From Leucothrix pacifica (GTDB lineage Bacteria > Pseudomonadota > Gammaproteobacteria > Thiotrichales > Thiotrichaceae): a stretch of 64,000 nucleotides of DNA. Shown piece after piece: positions 18,402-28,275 of the stretch. The translations under genes and the position numbers were made by a program. The DNA lies in contig NZ_QGKM01000004.1 in assembly GCF_003172875.1 (NCBI RefSeq), positions 124,001-188,000 of the forward strand, given 5' to 3'. The notes beneath the pieces were generated by a model. It searched no databases. It had not been told where the DNA came from and saw nothing but the letters and a program-made list of their open reading frames with translations. Numbering within the stretch: the stretch's first letter is position 1; every line of letters starts with the position of its first letter.

Positions 18402-19964
18402 TTACCAATAAACACGGCCATGAACGACTTCGTTGACCCAACGCTTCACCACATTGTATTCCGACTTCTTCGGATCAGCGTTGTAGTGCCCCTGAACCTG
18501 CACCAGGTCACGCGTTAATGGATCAATTTCAATGGTAAGCGTGCGCTTATTGTCGCATCGAAGTGAAAAAATCACTGAATGACCTTCGTAGCAACTCTGT
18601 GAGTATCCACCGACACAGTGCTCCATTATTTGACCTTCCTCATGTAGCTCATTACCGGTGGTTAGCTCCACAAAACGCCATTGCTTACCGTGAGCTTGCA
18701 AGTCCCAGTTCCAGCCACGCTCATTCCAGCTAAGGTTTATCAGTTCATAATCACTATAGTGATACGGTGCATTACGGCGCGCCATAAACTCCAGACGATC
18801 AAGACGCTCCTGTTCACGCAAACGATCACGCTCTTCATTACGCGCCATAGATACCTGACGACCGCGCTCTGCCAGCCGCGCACGAGCACGCGCAATAGAG
18901 GCTTGCTCATCCTCATACTGTGTCAGGCTTTCCAAGACTTTTGCAAGGCTACGTCCTTGTAAACGATATTGCTCACCCTGACGCGCCAACTCCGTAAACT
19001 GATGGCGAGCCCACCACAAAATCTTACGGTTTACCTCACCGGACATCTCATACTGCTTACTGATCGTCCAACGACACGTGTCGTACCAAAAGTCCCGGCT
19101 ATCCTCTGAGACCGGCGCCAGCAAATCAATCACATAGGCCTCATTCGCCATCAGGCAAGCAAGATCTTCATCCCAGCCACCCAATCGTTTGAACTCGGCA
19201 TACAGCACGGCATGCTCTGGTGACAACTTAGCCGGACAATCAAACAGCTGATGCCACAACTTATGGCTGGCAGGTGTCCAACCAAACACATCAACCAGCG
19301 CCTTCAGGCTTCCACCCTGCACATACATGAGATAACACAGCAACCACGGAACTGTCTGCTCGTCCATTACACGCGACCAACAAGGCTTTAGAAAAGCCGG
19401 TGCTTCATATTGTACGAACAAATGCTCAAACAAGCCCTGAGTTGACTCAGCTTGGCCATCCCATTCCAACGGGCTGCGAATCCAAAATGCCGATAAGCTA
19501 CAGACATTCTGGATCAACACCGTATTGTGAGAAAATGCGCGTTTAATCACAGCCAGATTAGCATCTGTCAGACGACCTGATTGGGTTGTTAGTAGGGACG
19601 CTAAACCCTCCTGAATATACTGATTGAACCAGCGTTTAGCCCGCTTCACCAAGTCCTCAGAAGGTTTCTCCAATATCGCTGATTGTACGTTGTTATTAGG
19701 CTCATCACTCAGCTGTAAACCAGCCAAAGCATCCCCCAACACACTACCCAAAGTCGGTGCAGGATAAAGCACCTCATTCATGCGCTTGAGGTTACGTTGC
19801 TTCTTCACAATCTCCGCACTCACTTCCCGGTCTCTCGGCATCATCGGCTGTGACAATGGCCGCCCCGTGAAGTAATCGTGATTAATATGGTATTGCTGCA
19901 GCTGCTCATCGTTTAAGCTTTGAAAGTGCTGCTTTATTGTTTGCTTTGCGGCTGCTGCGTTCAT
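18402..19964 (-). CDS. PcfJ domain-containing protein
   Basis: A 520-residue protein with start at 19964, where GGAGG lies five bases upstream; longer in-frame starts at 19985 and 19976 are less likely. The last 110 residues carry the PcfJ signature: WRFVELTTGNELHEEGQ, MEHCVGGYSQSCYEGHS, VIFSLR and then VQVQGHYNADP. The middle contains a strongly basic, Arg-rich helical region around residues 350-400. PcfJ was named from enterococcal conjugative plasmids, but chromosomal homologues of unknown function are common. There are no conjugation genes here, so mobility should not be inferred. Confidence 0.8.
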   Translation of the reverse strand: MNAAAAKQTIKQHFQSLNDEQLQQYHINHDYFTGRPLSQPMMPRDREVSAEIVKKQRNLKRMNEVLYPAPTLGSVLGDALAGLQLSDEPNNNVQSAILEKPSEDLVKRAKRWFNQYIQEGLASLLTTQSGRLTDANLAVIKRAFSHNTVLIQNVCSLSAFWIRSPLEWDGQAESTQGLFEHLFVQYEAPAFLKPCWSRVMDEQTVPWLLCYLMYVQGGSLKALVDVFGWTPASHKLWHQLFDCPAKLSPEHAVLYAEFKRLGGWDEDLACLMANEAYVIDLLAPVSEDSRDFWYDTCRWTISKQYEMSGEVNRKILWWARHQFTELARQGEQYRLQGRSLAKVLESLTQYEDEQASIARARARLAERGRQVSMARNEERDRLREQERLDRLEFMARRNAPYHYSDYELINLSWNERGWNWDLQAHGKQWRFVELTTGNELHEEGQIMEHCVGGYSQSCYEGHSVIFSLRCDNKRTLTIEIDPLTRDLVQVQGHYNADPKKSEYNVVKRWVNEVVHGRVYW

Positions 19965-20201
19965 GCTGACCTCCATCTCGATCAAATTAATAAACTATTC
20001 GAGAATAGACACAGCAAAGGCTGTGCCAACAATAGGCGGAGGTCAATATAAAATACTCTAAGATTATGTTTTAATTAATTTTTATTGTACTTTCAGAGAT
20101 TAGCTAGAGGAAAGATCTCTAGTGAAGGTTGCGCATAATACTATCGGTTAATATAGTAAAATATTTATTTTGTTATGTGATATTTGTTCTGCGCAGCTGC
20201 C

Positions 20202-20618
20202 TTAGTCATTGATGGGTTTGCGACGCAACGCTTTGGTTTTACCGTGCTGCGTTTTTTTATCCATACGTTTTTTCTGTGAGTTACGGCTTGGCTTAGTTGC
20301 CCTGCGTTGTTTCGGCTGAACCACTGCTGCAAGAATCATCTGCTTCAGCCGCTGCAGTGCATCTTCTTTATTTTGCTCCTGATTACGAAACTGCTGCGCT
20401 TTAATAATGATCACGCCATCTTTTGTCAGTCGGTGATCGTTTAATTTGAGCAAGCGTTGTTTGTAGAACGGTGGTAACGTAGAATTCTGCACATCAAATC
20501 GCAGGTGTATTGCTGACGACACCTTATTGACGTTTTGGCCACCCGGACCCTGAGCACGTATTGCAGTCAGCTGGATTTCCCAGTCTGCTAACGCTATGTG
20601 TGAAGTAATGGATAACAT
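20202..20618 (-). CDS. arfB: Alternative ribosome-rescue factor ArfB (YaeJ)
   Basis: A stop-codon-independent peptidyl-tRNA hydrolase that releases stalled ribosomes on non-stop mRNAs. Residues 22-30 include the catalytic GGQ within AQGPGGQNVNKV. The C-terminal tail from about residue 100 is highly basic (PKQRRATKPSRNSQKKR...), as needed to insert into the empty mRNA channel. At 138 residues it matches E. coli ArfB. Confidence 0.94.
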   Translation of the reverse strand: MLSITSHIALADWEIQLTAIRAQGPGGQNVNKVSSAIHLRFDVQNSTLPPFYKQRLLKLNDHRLTKDGVIIIKAQQFRNQEQNKEDALQRLKQMILAAVVQPKQRRATKPSRNSQKKRMDKKTQHGKTKALRRKPIND

Positions 20619-20696
20619 GATGTGAAGAGTATAGCAGTCTAAGCTCCTCTATTAAATTAACAGGTTTTTATGGATATCAGCAGTCTGAGGCATGAC

Positions 20697-21062
20697 TCAC
20701 ACATTCTGCCCTATGTGCCAACACACGCCTGCCGGATCAATCAGACAAAAGTCTTTCATACCCCACGGCTGTAGCTCGATTTTTGAGAGTTTGGCTTTGT
20801 ATTTATCGACCACACCGCTTGCATCTATATGAGCCCACCATGCCTCGATATCTTCTACCAGAATATGCATCATGAAGTTTTCAGCAAATTCATCCCGGCA
20901 AAAATCCTGAAGTAAGAAACTTACGGAATCGAAGTGGAAATAGGCAACGCCACCACCGTCTGAAGCCATCGTGAAGCCAATGTCCTGATAAAACTGTTTG
21001 GACAAATCGAAATCTTTTGAGGGAACGAAGGCTTTTATTTCGGTAATGGATAGGTTTGGCAT
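20697..21062 (-). CDS. VOC (glyoxalase/bleomycin-resistance-like) family protein
   Basis: A 121-residue single-domain protein of the vicinal oxygen chelate fold: IKAFVPSKDFDLSKQFYQDIGF at the N-terminus, a FLLQDF strand, MMHILVEDIEAWW in the middle and FCLIDPAGVCWHIGQ at the end. The family includes metal-dependent lyases, dioxygenases and antibiotic-binding proteins. Substrate cannot be assigned. Confidence 0.8.
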   Translation of the reverse strand: MPNLSITEIKAFVPSKDFDLSKQFYQDIGFTMASDGGGVAYFHFDSVSFLLQDFCRDEFAENFMMHILVEDIEAWWAHIDASGVVDKYKAKLSKIELQPWGMKDFCLIDPAGVCWHIGQNV

Positions 21063-21418
21063 GATAATCTCCTCTCTTCACTTAGATTTAACATAACATT
21101 CATTATGAAGAAGTTTATACAGCAATTTATGCAATAACACTAAAAAAACGGATATCGACTTTTACTAGCAACCACCGACCACTCATCCCCTCATAAACCC
21201 TGCGTTCATATGTACACGACATATAATTAGCACAACAAGTCAACAAACCCAGAGAAACAGACCGAAACCAGCAGTGTGACAAAATCATGGCAGCTGACAC
21301 AGCTACTACTCCCCCCGGTATAAGCGCACAGTCAGAAGTCATCGCAAACTCATAAAAATAAACAATTTTAAGCTGCTGTTGTATCCACTATTCAACACAT
21401 AGCCACAGGACTTAGAAG
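21063..21418. other. Intergenic region between divergent genes
   Basis: About 355 nt between the minus-strand VOC gene and the plus-strand histidine phosphatase gene. It should contain promoters for both. I see no RNA gene and no clear operator. A minus-strand 71-codon frame at 21127-21342 has no recognisable features and is not called. Confidence 0.4.
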
Positions 21419-22060
21419 TTGAAACGTTTTTTACATCCTACTCTAAAACCCCTTATCACGAGCTGTTTATGTCTACCGCTATTCCTGGTAGCAGCAGACA
21501 CCCAAAAAGCCTTATCAGCGCCTGAGTTAATCGCTGCGCTACAGTCTGGTGGCCATATTATTTACATGCGACACGGTGAGACTAATGTTACCGAAAGGGA
21601 TAATCATACCGATACGTTTAAACACTGTGATAACCAGAGGAACCTTAGTAAGAGTGGTCGCGAACAACTAAAAGAGATCGGCACTATCATAGAAGATCTT
21701 AAAATACCGATTGGTAATGTACTGTCCAGCCCTTACTGCCGCACAAAAGAGACCGCGCAATTAACCTTTGGTAAGTATAGCGTAGAGCCAGATTTGCAAT
21801 TCTCAATCGGTAAAAATAAACAAGAAGCCAGCAGACTCGGTAAACAGCTCCTCGCCATGATGCTCAACTCTGGGGTTGAGCACAATAACCATGTATTTGT
21901 TGGCCATACGGCTAATCTAAAGGATGGCTTGAACGTATGGCCGAAGCCTGAAGGAGTTGTTGTCGTGTTTAAAAAACGCGGTGATGACATTATTTTTAAG
22001 GGTATGATTAAACCAGATGAGTGGACCTCCCCTTTACAAAACAAGGATAGTGAGAGCTAA
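21419..22060 (+). CDS. Exported histidine phosphatase family protein
   Basis: A 213-residue protein with a TTG start (AGGACT-like site upstream). Residues 1-30 look like a signal peptide: basic start, hydrophobic core LITSCLCLPLFLVAA. The mature part has the branch-1 histidine phosphatase motif IYMRHGETN near residue 52 and a second active-site histidine in VFVGHTANL near 162. LSSPYCRTKETA is the usual middle segment. Its stop lies three bases before the start of the GGDEF/EAL gene, so they form an operon. Substrate unknown; it may be periplasmic. Confidence 0.83.
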   Translation: MKRFLHPTLKPLITSCLCLPLFLVAADTQKALSAPELIAALQSGGHIIYMRHGETNVTERDNHTDTFKHCDNQRNLSKSGREQLKEIGTIIEDLKIPIGNVLSSPYCRTKETAQLTFGKYSVEPDLQFSIGKNKQEASRLGKQLLAMMLNSGVEHNNHVFVGHTANLKDGLNVWPKPEGVVVVFKKRGDDIIFKGMIKPDEWTSPLQNKDSES

Positions 22061-22063
22061 TAC

Positions 22064-24637
22064 ATGCGTTTCTTTGACTCACTCTCATTACGTAGCCGCT
22101 TTCTAATCGCGCCATTTATTGGTGTCGTGCTGACATTGATATTCTTCTACAGTAGCAACGCAATCATTCAAACTCACAGCGATATACTCCGGGAAATCGA
22201 CGAGTCCAATCTCCCTCAAATCGGTGAAATCAGCCGAACGGTTATTTTGCTGTCACATAATCACGAGAAGTTAGAGCGATTACTTCGTGATGCTGAAGAT
22301 GACCCGGATGAAGAACGAATTTATGTAGAGGGGCGTGTGATATTAGATGAGCTGCATGAGCTGGAAGAACAACTTATTAATACACTTCGTTCAATACCCC
22401 AAACCATTAGCAACATTCAAATCTTTAAACAGATTGAAGCCAATTTTGGTCTTTATCGTGACGAAACCATAAATACTATTGAGCTCTCCACAAGAGAACC
22501 AGAGTTAGCCGAAGATGAAATGCATAATGCAGTTGAGGTGCTGTGGAGACTTAACGATGACTTCATGACCCTGTCGGACTTTCATGTACAAAACCTCAAT
22601 GAAAAGTCAGGCTTAATCGAAAGCTCCCTCTATGACAAGTCATCGCTGACGATTCTGACCTCCTCGTTACTGGGGATCATGATATTTTCAGCGCTCTATT
22701 TTTCAAGACGAATGTCTTCAGAAATAGATCTGGTTAACGAGGCCCTCATCGGTCTTGCAAGGGGTGATAAAGACGTAAAATTACCTGCCAAAAGTAATGC
22801 CAGCAATAATATGCACCAACTCAATGAGGCGGTGTATACCTTTAAGCGAAGTCTGGAAAAAAATAAAGAACAGCAGCATCAACTGAACAATACGATAGGC
22901 AAACTTACCAGTAGTAAAGAGCACTACTACAACCTGTTACACCGTATTCCTGCTGCGATTACCGCCATTAATGACAAAGGCGAAATCGTCTTATTCAACA
23001 AGGCCGCAGAAGCGATCTATGGTCATTCCAGCCGTGAAGTGATCGGTCAGCCAATGTCAATGCTGGCCCCTAAACGTGTTCACGATGATAATAATCATCG
23101 CTTTAATGAGATCAAGTTAGTGGATGACAAAGCGCTCCGGGAGATGGTGAGCCAGCCACTCACCGCCCTTAAAAAAAATGGCGAAGAGTTTTACGTAGAA
23201 GCTGCCGTGACTAAATTGACCTTGGCAAATGAAGAGTCAGTAATGGCGTTTGCAATTACCGATGTTACTAACCGCATCAAGGCTGAAAGAGAGATACTAC
23301 ATAAGGCTCATTACGATGCACTTACCCAGTTACCAAACCGGTTTCTGGCACTTGACCTGCTGCAAAGTGGCCTGGAAGAAGCCCATAAAAATCATGAAAC
23401 ACTCGCTGTGTTTTTCCTTGATCTGGATGGATTCAAAAAGATCAACGACACTTTAGGCCATGAAACAGGCGACAAACTATTGATCGAGGCGGGGAAAAGA
23501 CTGCAATCCATCTTAAATGAAGGCGATACCGTGGCTCGCTTGGGTGGTGACGAATTTATTGTAATTCTTCAGGGCCTGAAGACCTGCCAAGAGGCTATCC
23601 CCACTGTTGAGGAGTTGCTTGAGCAATTTAGAACCCCTTTTGATGTCGATGACCGTGAACTGATATTAACTTCCAGTGTTGGTATTGCGACCTTTCCGGA
23701 CGATGGGGACAGCACTTCAGAGTTATTACGCAAAGCAGACTCTGCAATGTACAGCGCCAAAAAATCCGGCCGCAATACTTATACTTTCTTTACTGAGTCA
23801 ATGAACCGCGGCGTCTCTCGTGAACTCGCTTTAGAAGAACAATTACACGGAGCCCTGAAACGAAACGAGTTTCGACTGGTATTTCAACCACAAATTGATG
23901 TGGTCAGTGGGACGATTGTTGGCGCTGAAGCATTACTACGATGGCACAACCACCTGCTGGGTGACATATCACCAGAGGAGTTTATTCCAATTGCTGAGCA
24001 TACCGGTCTGATCATCCCAATCGGCGAATTTGTTCTGACAAGCGCCTTACAAGCAGTAACGCAGTGGCAGGCTCACTATGGCAGTGAATTACGTATCGCG
24101 GTCAATCTGTCCCCACGTCAATTCCGAGACCCCAATCTCATAGATTTCATTAAGAGTGCACTCAACCGCAGTGGGGTATCGGCGTCTACATTAGAGCTAG
24201 AAATCACAGAAGGCGTTCTGATGAGTGGCCATAGCTTTATTGATGAGGCACTACAAGACCTCAGTGAACTTGGTATTCGTCTGGCGATGGATGATTTTGG
24301 AACTGGCTATTCCTCCCTAAGTTACTTACGTCGCTACTCTTTTGATACCCTGAAGATAGACCGTAGTTTCATCAAGGACATTTCCGTTAGCACAGCAAAC
24401 CGTGAACTGGTGACGGCTATCATAGCGATGGGGCATGCCCTTGGTTTAGAAATTGTGGCAGAAGGTGTTGAGTGCACAAAACAACAAACTTTCTTATGTG
24501 AGCATCAGTGCCAATACGCTCAAGGCTACTTGTTTAACCGACCAATGAATGCAGATGACGTCACTGAGGCACTCTCACAACAAAGCACCTCAGCTCAAGC
24601 AAAGTCAGTGCAGCATTCACCAGAACTAGTGATGTAA
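22064..24637 (+). CDS. Membrane PAS-GGDEF-EAL c-di-GMP signalling protein
   Basis: An 857-residue sensor. A first transmembrane helix (about 15-32) and a second (about 195-212) bracket a periplasmic helical sensor region. A HAMP-like segment, a PAS domain (about 295-405), a GGDEF domain (about 425-580) and an EAL domain (about 595-840) follow. The cyclase motif GGDEF is intact (RLGGDEFIVIL), but the usual RxxD inhibitory site before it reads NEGD. The phosphodiesterase residues look intact: EALLRW, NLSPRQF, DDFGTGYSS, LKIDRSFI and AEGVE. It may have either or both activities. Its partner upstream is an exported phosphatase. Confidence 0.92.
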   Translation: MRFFDSLSLRSRFLIAPFIGVVLTLIFFYSSNAIIQTHSDILREIDESNLPQIGEISRTVILLSHNHEKLERLLRDAEDDPDEERIYVEGRVILDELHELEEQLINTLRSIPQTISNIQIFKQIEANFGLYRDETINTIELSTREPELAEDEMHNAVEVLWRLNDDFMTLSDFHVQNLNEKSGLIESSLYDKSSLTILTSSLLGIMIFSALYFSRRMSSEIDLVNEALIGLARGDKDVKLPAKSNASNNMHQLNEAVYTFKRSLEKNKEQQHQLNNTIGKLTSSKEHYYNLLHRIPAAITAINDKGEIVLFNKAAEAIYGHSSREVIGQPMSMLAPKRVHDDNNHRFNEIKLVDDKALREMVSQPLTALKKNGEEFYVEAAVTKLTLANEESVMAFAITDVTNRIKAEREILHKAHYDALTQLPNRFLALDLLQSGLEEAHKNHETLAVFFLDLDGFKKINDTLGHETGDKLLIEAGKRLQSILNEGDTVARLGGDEFIVILQGLKTCQEAIPTVEELLEQFRTPFDVDDRELILTSSVGIATFPDDGDSTSELLRKADSAMYSAKKSGRNTYTFFTESMNRGVSRELALEEQLHGALKRNEFRLVFQPQIDVVSGTIVGAEALLRWHNHLLGDISPEEFIPIAEHTGLIIPIGEFVLTSALQAVTQWQAHYGSELRIAVNLSPRQFRDPNLIDFIKSALNRSGVSASTLELEITEGVLMSGHSFIDEALQDLSELGIRLAMDDFGTGYSSLSYLRRYSFDTLKIDRSFIKDISVSTANRELVTAIIAMGHALGLEIVAEGVECTKQQTFLCEHQCQYAQGYLFNRPMNADDVTEALSQQSTSAQAKSVQHSPELVM

Positions 24638-24659
24638 TTGACAGACAGAATCGCAGTAT

Positions 24660-25577
24660 TTACGCACAGTAGGCCACTGCAATTGCGGAGGCGACTTTCG
24701 CATTGTTGTAAACCAACTGGATATTTGTGTCTAGACTATCGCCACCGGTGAGATCCTTGACTCGTGCCAGTAAAAACGGCGTGGAATCTTTACCCGTAAT
24801 CCCCTGCTCATCCAATTCCGTTAAGGCTTGCTCGATGGCTGACGTAATTTGTGCTTTATCTTCTTCATACGCCTCTGGCACAGGATTACCCACCACAAAG
24901 CCGCCACGTAGCTGCATCGCCCATTTGGCTTTCATCATATCCGCAACATCTTTGCCACTGTCCACGCGCGCATCCACACCAAAACCGCTGTCACGGAGAT
25001 AAAACGCCGGTAACTTGTCTGTCCCATAGCCCAACACCGTCACACCCTGTGTTTCCAGATATTCCAGAGTAAGCCCAATATCCAGAATGGACTTAATGCC
25101 TGCACAAACTACCGCAACATCTGTTTGTGCCAGCTCCATCAAATCAGCAGAGATATCCATCGTTTCGCTGGCACCACGATGTACCCCACCAATACCGCCT
25201 GTTGCAAAGACCTTGACTCCGGCCATATCAGCAATAATCATGGTAGTGGCAACGGTGGTCGCGCCATCTAAGCCTTTGGCAACCACGACCGGCAGGTCAC
25301 GTCTGCTACACTTAACAACATCCAGCCCTTTTTTACCCAAATACTCAATTTCATCCGTGGACAAACCCACTTTTAAGATGCCACCGATTATGGCGATTGT
25401 TGCAGGTACCGCACCATTATCGCGTACCACCTGCTCTACATTCAACGCTGTCTCAACATTCTGAGGATATGGCATTCCATGAGAGATAATGGTGGACTCT
25501 AGCGCAACTACCGGCTGATGATTAGCCAGTGCTGTTTTCACTTCTTCACTGATGACGACGTATGGGTTCAAGGTCAA
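24660..25577 (-). CDS. psuG: Pseudouridine-5'-phosphate glycosidase PsuG
   Basis: Cleaves the C-C glycosidic bond of pseudouridine 5'-phosphate to uracil and ribose 5-phosphate. The 305-residue product has the expected segments: VALESTIISHGMPYPQN, VPATIAIIGG, KCSRRDLP with a catalytic lysine, TTVATTMIIA, FATGGIGGVHRGA and CAGIKSILDIG(L)TLEYLETQGV. The start lies six bases after the psuK stop, so the two form an operon. Confidence 0.95.
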   Translation of the reverse strand: MTLNPYVVISEEVKTALANHQPVVALESTIISHGMPYPQNVETALNVEQVVRDNGAVPATIAIIGGILKVGLSTDEIEYLGKKGLDVVKCSRRDLPVVVAKGLDGATTVATTMIIADMAGVKVFATGGIGGVHRGASETMDISADLMELAQTDVAVVCAGIKSILDIGLTLEYLETQGVTVLGYGTDKLPAFYLRDSGFGVDARVDSGKDVADMMKAKWAMQLRGGFVVGNPVPEAYEEDKAQITSAIEQALTELDEQGITGKDSTPFLLARVKDLTGGDSLDTNIQLVYNNAKVASAIAVAYCA

Positions 25578-25583
25578 ATCCTT

Positions 25584-26513
25584 TTAATGAGGGTTGCTTA
25601 GTATTGTCTTAACAGAGTCTACGCTTAAATCTGATGCAATAGTCTGCTCGTCTGATAACGCAATAGTACTGGCCCCAATACAAAAATCCACCAGATCTTG
25701 CGGACTTAATTGCCCAACAAAGCCGTAGACCATTGCGGCAGTAAAGGAATCACCCGCCCCTGTGGCATTCACCACCTTGCTTTTTATGGCTTGGCGGAAG
25801 AAGCCGTGCTCCTCATCCTGATAGTAAACACCCTCTGCACCCAATGTAATAAATACCCGCGCCACACCGTTAGCAATTAAAAGCTGCCCTGCTTCAGCTA
25901 TTTTTTGCGGACTATCCAGCGTCAGACCCGTTAAAACCTCTGCCTCACTCCGGTTCAACTTAATGGCATAAAGCTTTCCCAACACTGATTTAGCACGGAT
26001 GGCTTTACTAACGGATACCGGATCAAGGATAAGACGAGTCGCTTGTAAATTTTCCGCCAGATACTCGATGCTCTGTGATGGTAGATTGGCATCGATCACT
26101 GTATAAGGTGACTGTTCGATTTGAGGGATCAGGGGCTTAAAAAAGGCAGGTGTGAGAGTTTCAGTAATCGCCATATCCGAAATGGCAACGACCATCTCAC
26201 CGTGCTCATCCAGGACATAGAGGTAGGTGGACGTTCGATATTCGCTGCTTGTCGCGGAGAGTTGGATATCAATATGGTTAGAGAGTGCATTGTCTTTCAC
26301 CAAACTCCCCTCCTTATCATCACCCACCACTGTAATTAAACGGGCTTTGACTTGTAAGCGACTGATGCACTCAGCGATATTACGGCCAACACCACCTAAG
26401 GACGACTGGATGACGCCAGGACTGGAATCTGCCAGCAGAAGCTGACTTTGCGGCTTGCCTTGGATATCAACGTTTGCGCCGCCAATGACTGTCACAACAT
26501 AGTCAGAGATCAT
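25584..26513 (-). CDS. psuK: Pseudouridine kinase PsuK (PfkB family)
   Basis: A PfkB-type sugar kinase of 309 residues. The N-terminal VIGGANVDIQGK motif and the C-terminal VVNATGAGDSFTAAMVYG with catalytic Asp are intact. In this operon it phosphorylates pseudouridine so that PsuG can cleave it. I use the ATG at 26513, which has AAGG at good spacing. A GTG one codon upstream is the alternative. Related PfkB kinases act on other sugars, so the assignment rests chiefly on adjacency to psuG. Confidence 0.9.
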   Translation of the reverse strand: MISDYVVTVIGGANVDIQGKPQSQLLLADSSPGVIQSSLGGVGRNIAECISRLQVKARLITVVGDDKEGSLVKDNALSNHIDIQLSATSSEYRTSTYLYVLDEHGEMVVAISDMAITETLTPAFFKPLIPQIEQSPYTVIDANLPSQSIEYLAENLQATRLILDPVSVSKAIRAKSVLGKLYAIKLNRSEAEVLTGLTLDSPQKIAEAGQLLIANGVARVFITLGAEGVYYQDEEHGFFRQAIKSKVVNATGAGDSFTAAMVYGFVGQLSPQDLVDFCIGASTIALSDEQTIASDLSVDSVKTILSNPH

Positions 26514-26686
26514 CACATCACCTTTAATTATCGGAAGTTTGGATTATAGGCTGATGGTTTGAAATGTCTGCCCAAAAAGTCGATCCTGACCCACATAATA
26601 ACCTCCAGTGCATTATTATCACCTATTAAAGCCCCTTATCTTTAGGCCTGATAAGGGCTGCACTCATCTCTGTTAAGTCTGCTATC

Positions 26687-27394
26687 ATGCCGTTTTCAAA
26701 CGCAACCGGGGCATCCATTTTGCTGCGTATTTTATTGTGGAAACTTGGCTTCGAATGGGCCAATCTAATGCGGTTGATTAACCCGCGTACTGAACAAAAA
26801 ATCTACTACTTCGCCTTCGGTGCTAACCTTAGCCCGCACATATTAAAGCAGCGTAATATGACTGTTTACCAATCTATTGATTACGCGCTGGAAGATGCAG
26901 CCTTACGCTTTACCCAAAGTGGTTTTTACAAAGATCACGGCTTTGCCTCGGCAGATCACGCACCTGGTGAAAAAGTCTACGGTCGTCTGTATCTGATTAA
27001 GCAAAGTGATGCTGCACGTATGGATTATTACGAAGGCGTGCCGTTTTTGAAGGCTCACGATAAAGTGTTAGGGGAATACAATGGCCTACCTTTTTACTAT
27101 TATCGTGCCAGAACCATTACGCAAGATCTGAAACCCACGCAGGAATATTTGGATTATTTAACAGACGCTTATCATGAAATGGATATTGTACCGAAGTCGT
27201 ACACAAAAGCGATGGAAGCAACCGAAGTGCTGAATACTCGTCAACCTCTCACCATCACCGGTAAGTTTATTGACAACCTGAATCGCTGGCCTACTGCGCT
27301 ACACCCTCTACTAATTAAATATGAAGGGCTTTGTCGCAAAACCGTGGAGCGATTTTGGAACTCGTCATTACTCACCTGGATGATTAAAGACTGA
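26687..27394 (+). CDS. Gamma-glutamylcyclotransferase-like fold protein
   Basis: A 235-residue protein with the GGCT-fold signature YYFAFGANLSP near residue 41, a FASADHAPGEKVYGRLYLI segment and a DYYEGVPF loop that supplies the probable catalytic glutamate. Members open gamma-glutamyl bonds in small amines and peptides. The first 35 residues are a weakly hydrophobic extension. An AraC regulator starts 21 bases downstream on the same strand. Confidence 0.78.
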   Translation: MPFSNATGASILLRILLWKLGFEWANLMRLINPRTEQKIYYFAFGANLSPHILKQRNMTVYQSIDYALEDAALRFTQSGFYKDHGFASADHAPGEKVYGRLYLIKQSDAARMDYYEGVPFLKAHDKVLGEYNGLPFYYYRARTITQDLKPTQEYLDYLTDAYHEMDIVPKSYTKAMEATEVLNTRQPLTITGKFIDNLNRWPTALHPLLIKYEGLCRKTVERFWNSSLLTWMIKD

Positions 27395-27415
27395 TTAACG
27401 CCTCTTGTTGCTGCT

Positions 27416-28132
27416 ATGAAAGACAAACTCTCCATTCGCCGCTATCACCCCGTTCCCGACTCTCATCGGCACAATTATCATCAACTGGTGTTACCACTGC
27501 ATGGCATTATTGAAATGACCCTAGCTGATACCCACCATGCTCGCAGCATCGGTATCGGCCAATGTGCAGTGATAAAAGCTGGTATCACTCATCACTTTAA
27601 AGCCTTAGAGCACGCCCGTTTTTTAGTTGCTGATATGGCTGAACTACCAGATAATCTCCTCAAGATAGACTCCCCATTCGTCACGACTTCAAATGCCCTA
27701 CAACGGTTTTGTAGCTTTGCAGAAGCTCAGTTGGAACATCGCCTAGACAGAACACTTGAAGACTCAATGATGCAGTTATTTAAGCAATTGCTGGCGACTC
27801 AGGAATTCTTACCTCGTACCGACCCACGTATCGCGCGAGTATTAGCGCTATTAGCCGATGATCTTACTGAGGGTCTATCGTTAGATACACTCGCCAAACA
27901 CGCCAATTTAAGCGTCAGCCAGCTCAAAACCTTATTCAAAAAGCAAACCGGTCAAACCTGCGGCCAGTATTTGTTAATGCTTCGAATGGAAAAAGCCCGC
28001 GCCTTGCTAGCCAATACTGACTTTCCAGCACATTTGGTTGCAGAAAAAGTCGGCTATCAGGATCAGTCCGCCTTCAGTAGGCGCTTTAATGCCTACTTTG
28101 GACAATCCCCACGAAGCTTTATGGCGCGTTAA
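27416..28132 (+). CDS. AraC family transcriptional regulator
   Basis: A 238-residue regulator with an N-terminal cupin-like sensing region (HRHNYHQLVLPLHG...) and a C-terminal double helix-turn-helix. The first helix pair is LSLDTLAKHANLSVSQLKTLF. The second is the classic VAEKVGYQDQSAFSRRFNAYFGQSPRSF. It precedes an EamA exporter gene by about 140 nt and likely controls it. Inducer unknown. Confidence 0.9.
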   Translation: MKDKLSIRRYHPVPDSHRHNYHQLVLPLHGIIEMTLADTHHARSIGIGQCAVIKAGITHHFKALEHARFLVADMAELPDNLLKIDSPFVTTSNALQRFCSFAEAQLEHRLDRTLEDSMMQLFKQLLATQEFLPRTDPRIARVLALLADDLTEGLSLDTLAKHANLSVSQLKTLFKKQTGQTCGQYLLMLRMEKARALLANTDFPAHLVAEKVGYQDQSAFSRRFNAYFGQSPRSFMAR

Positions 28133-28275
28133 AATCCAACCTACCAAACGCACATACCGTCCTTTCAGCACAAATCCTCATTCCCTTTTGGGTTACAGTC
28201 ATCACCACTCTGGCAACGACTATTTACACCTGACCAGACCATCCATACCAAATCACATGATGAGTGAATCCCCCT

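Noticed and set aside
21127-21342. 71-codon minus-strand frame in the 21 kb intergenic region
   Set aside because: No ribosome site, no family, and the product looks like random translation.
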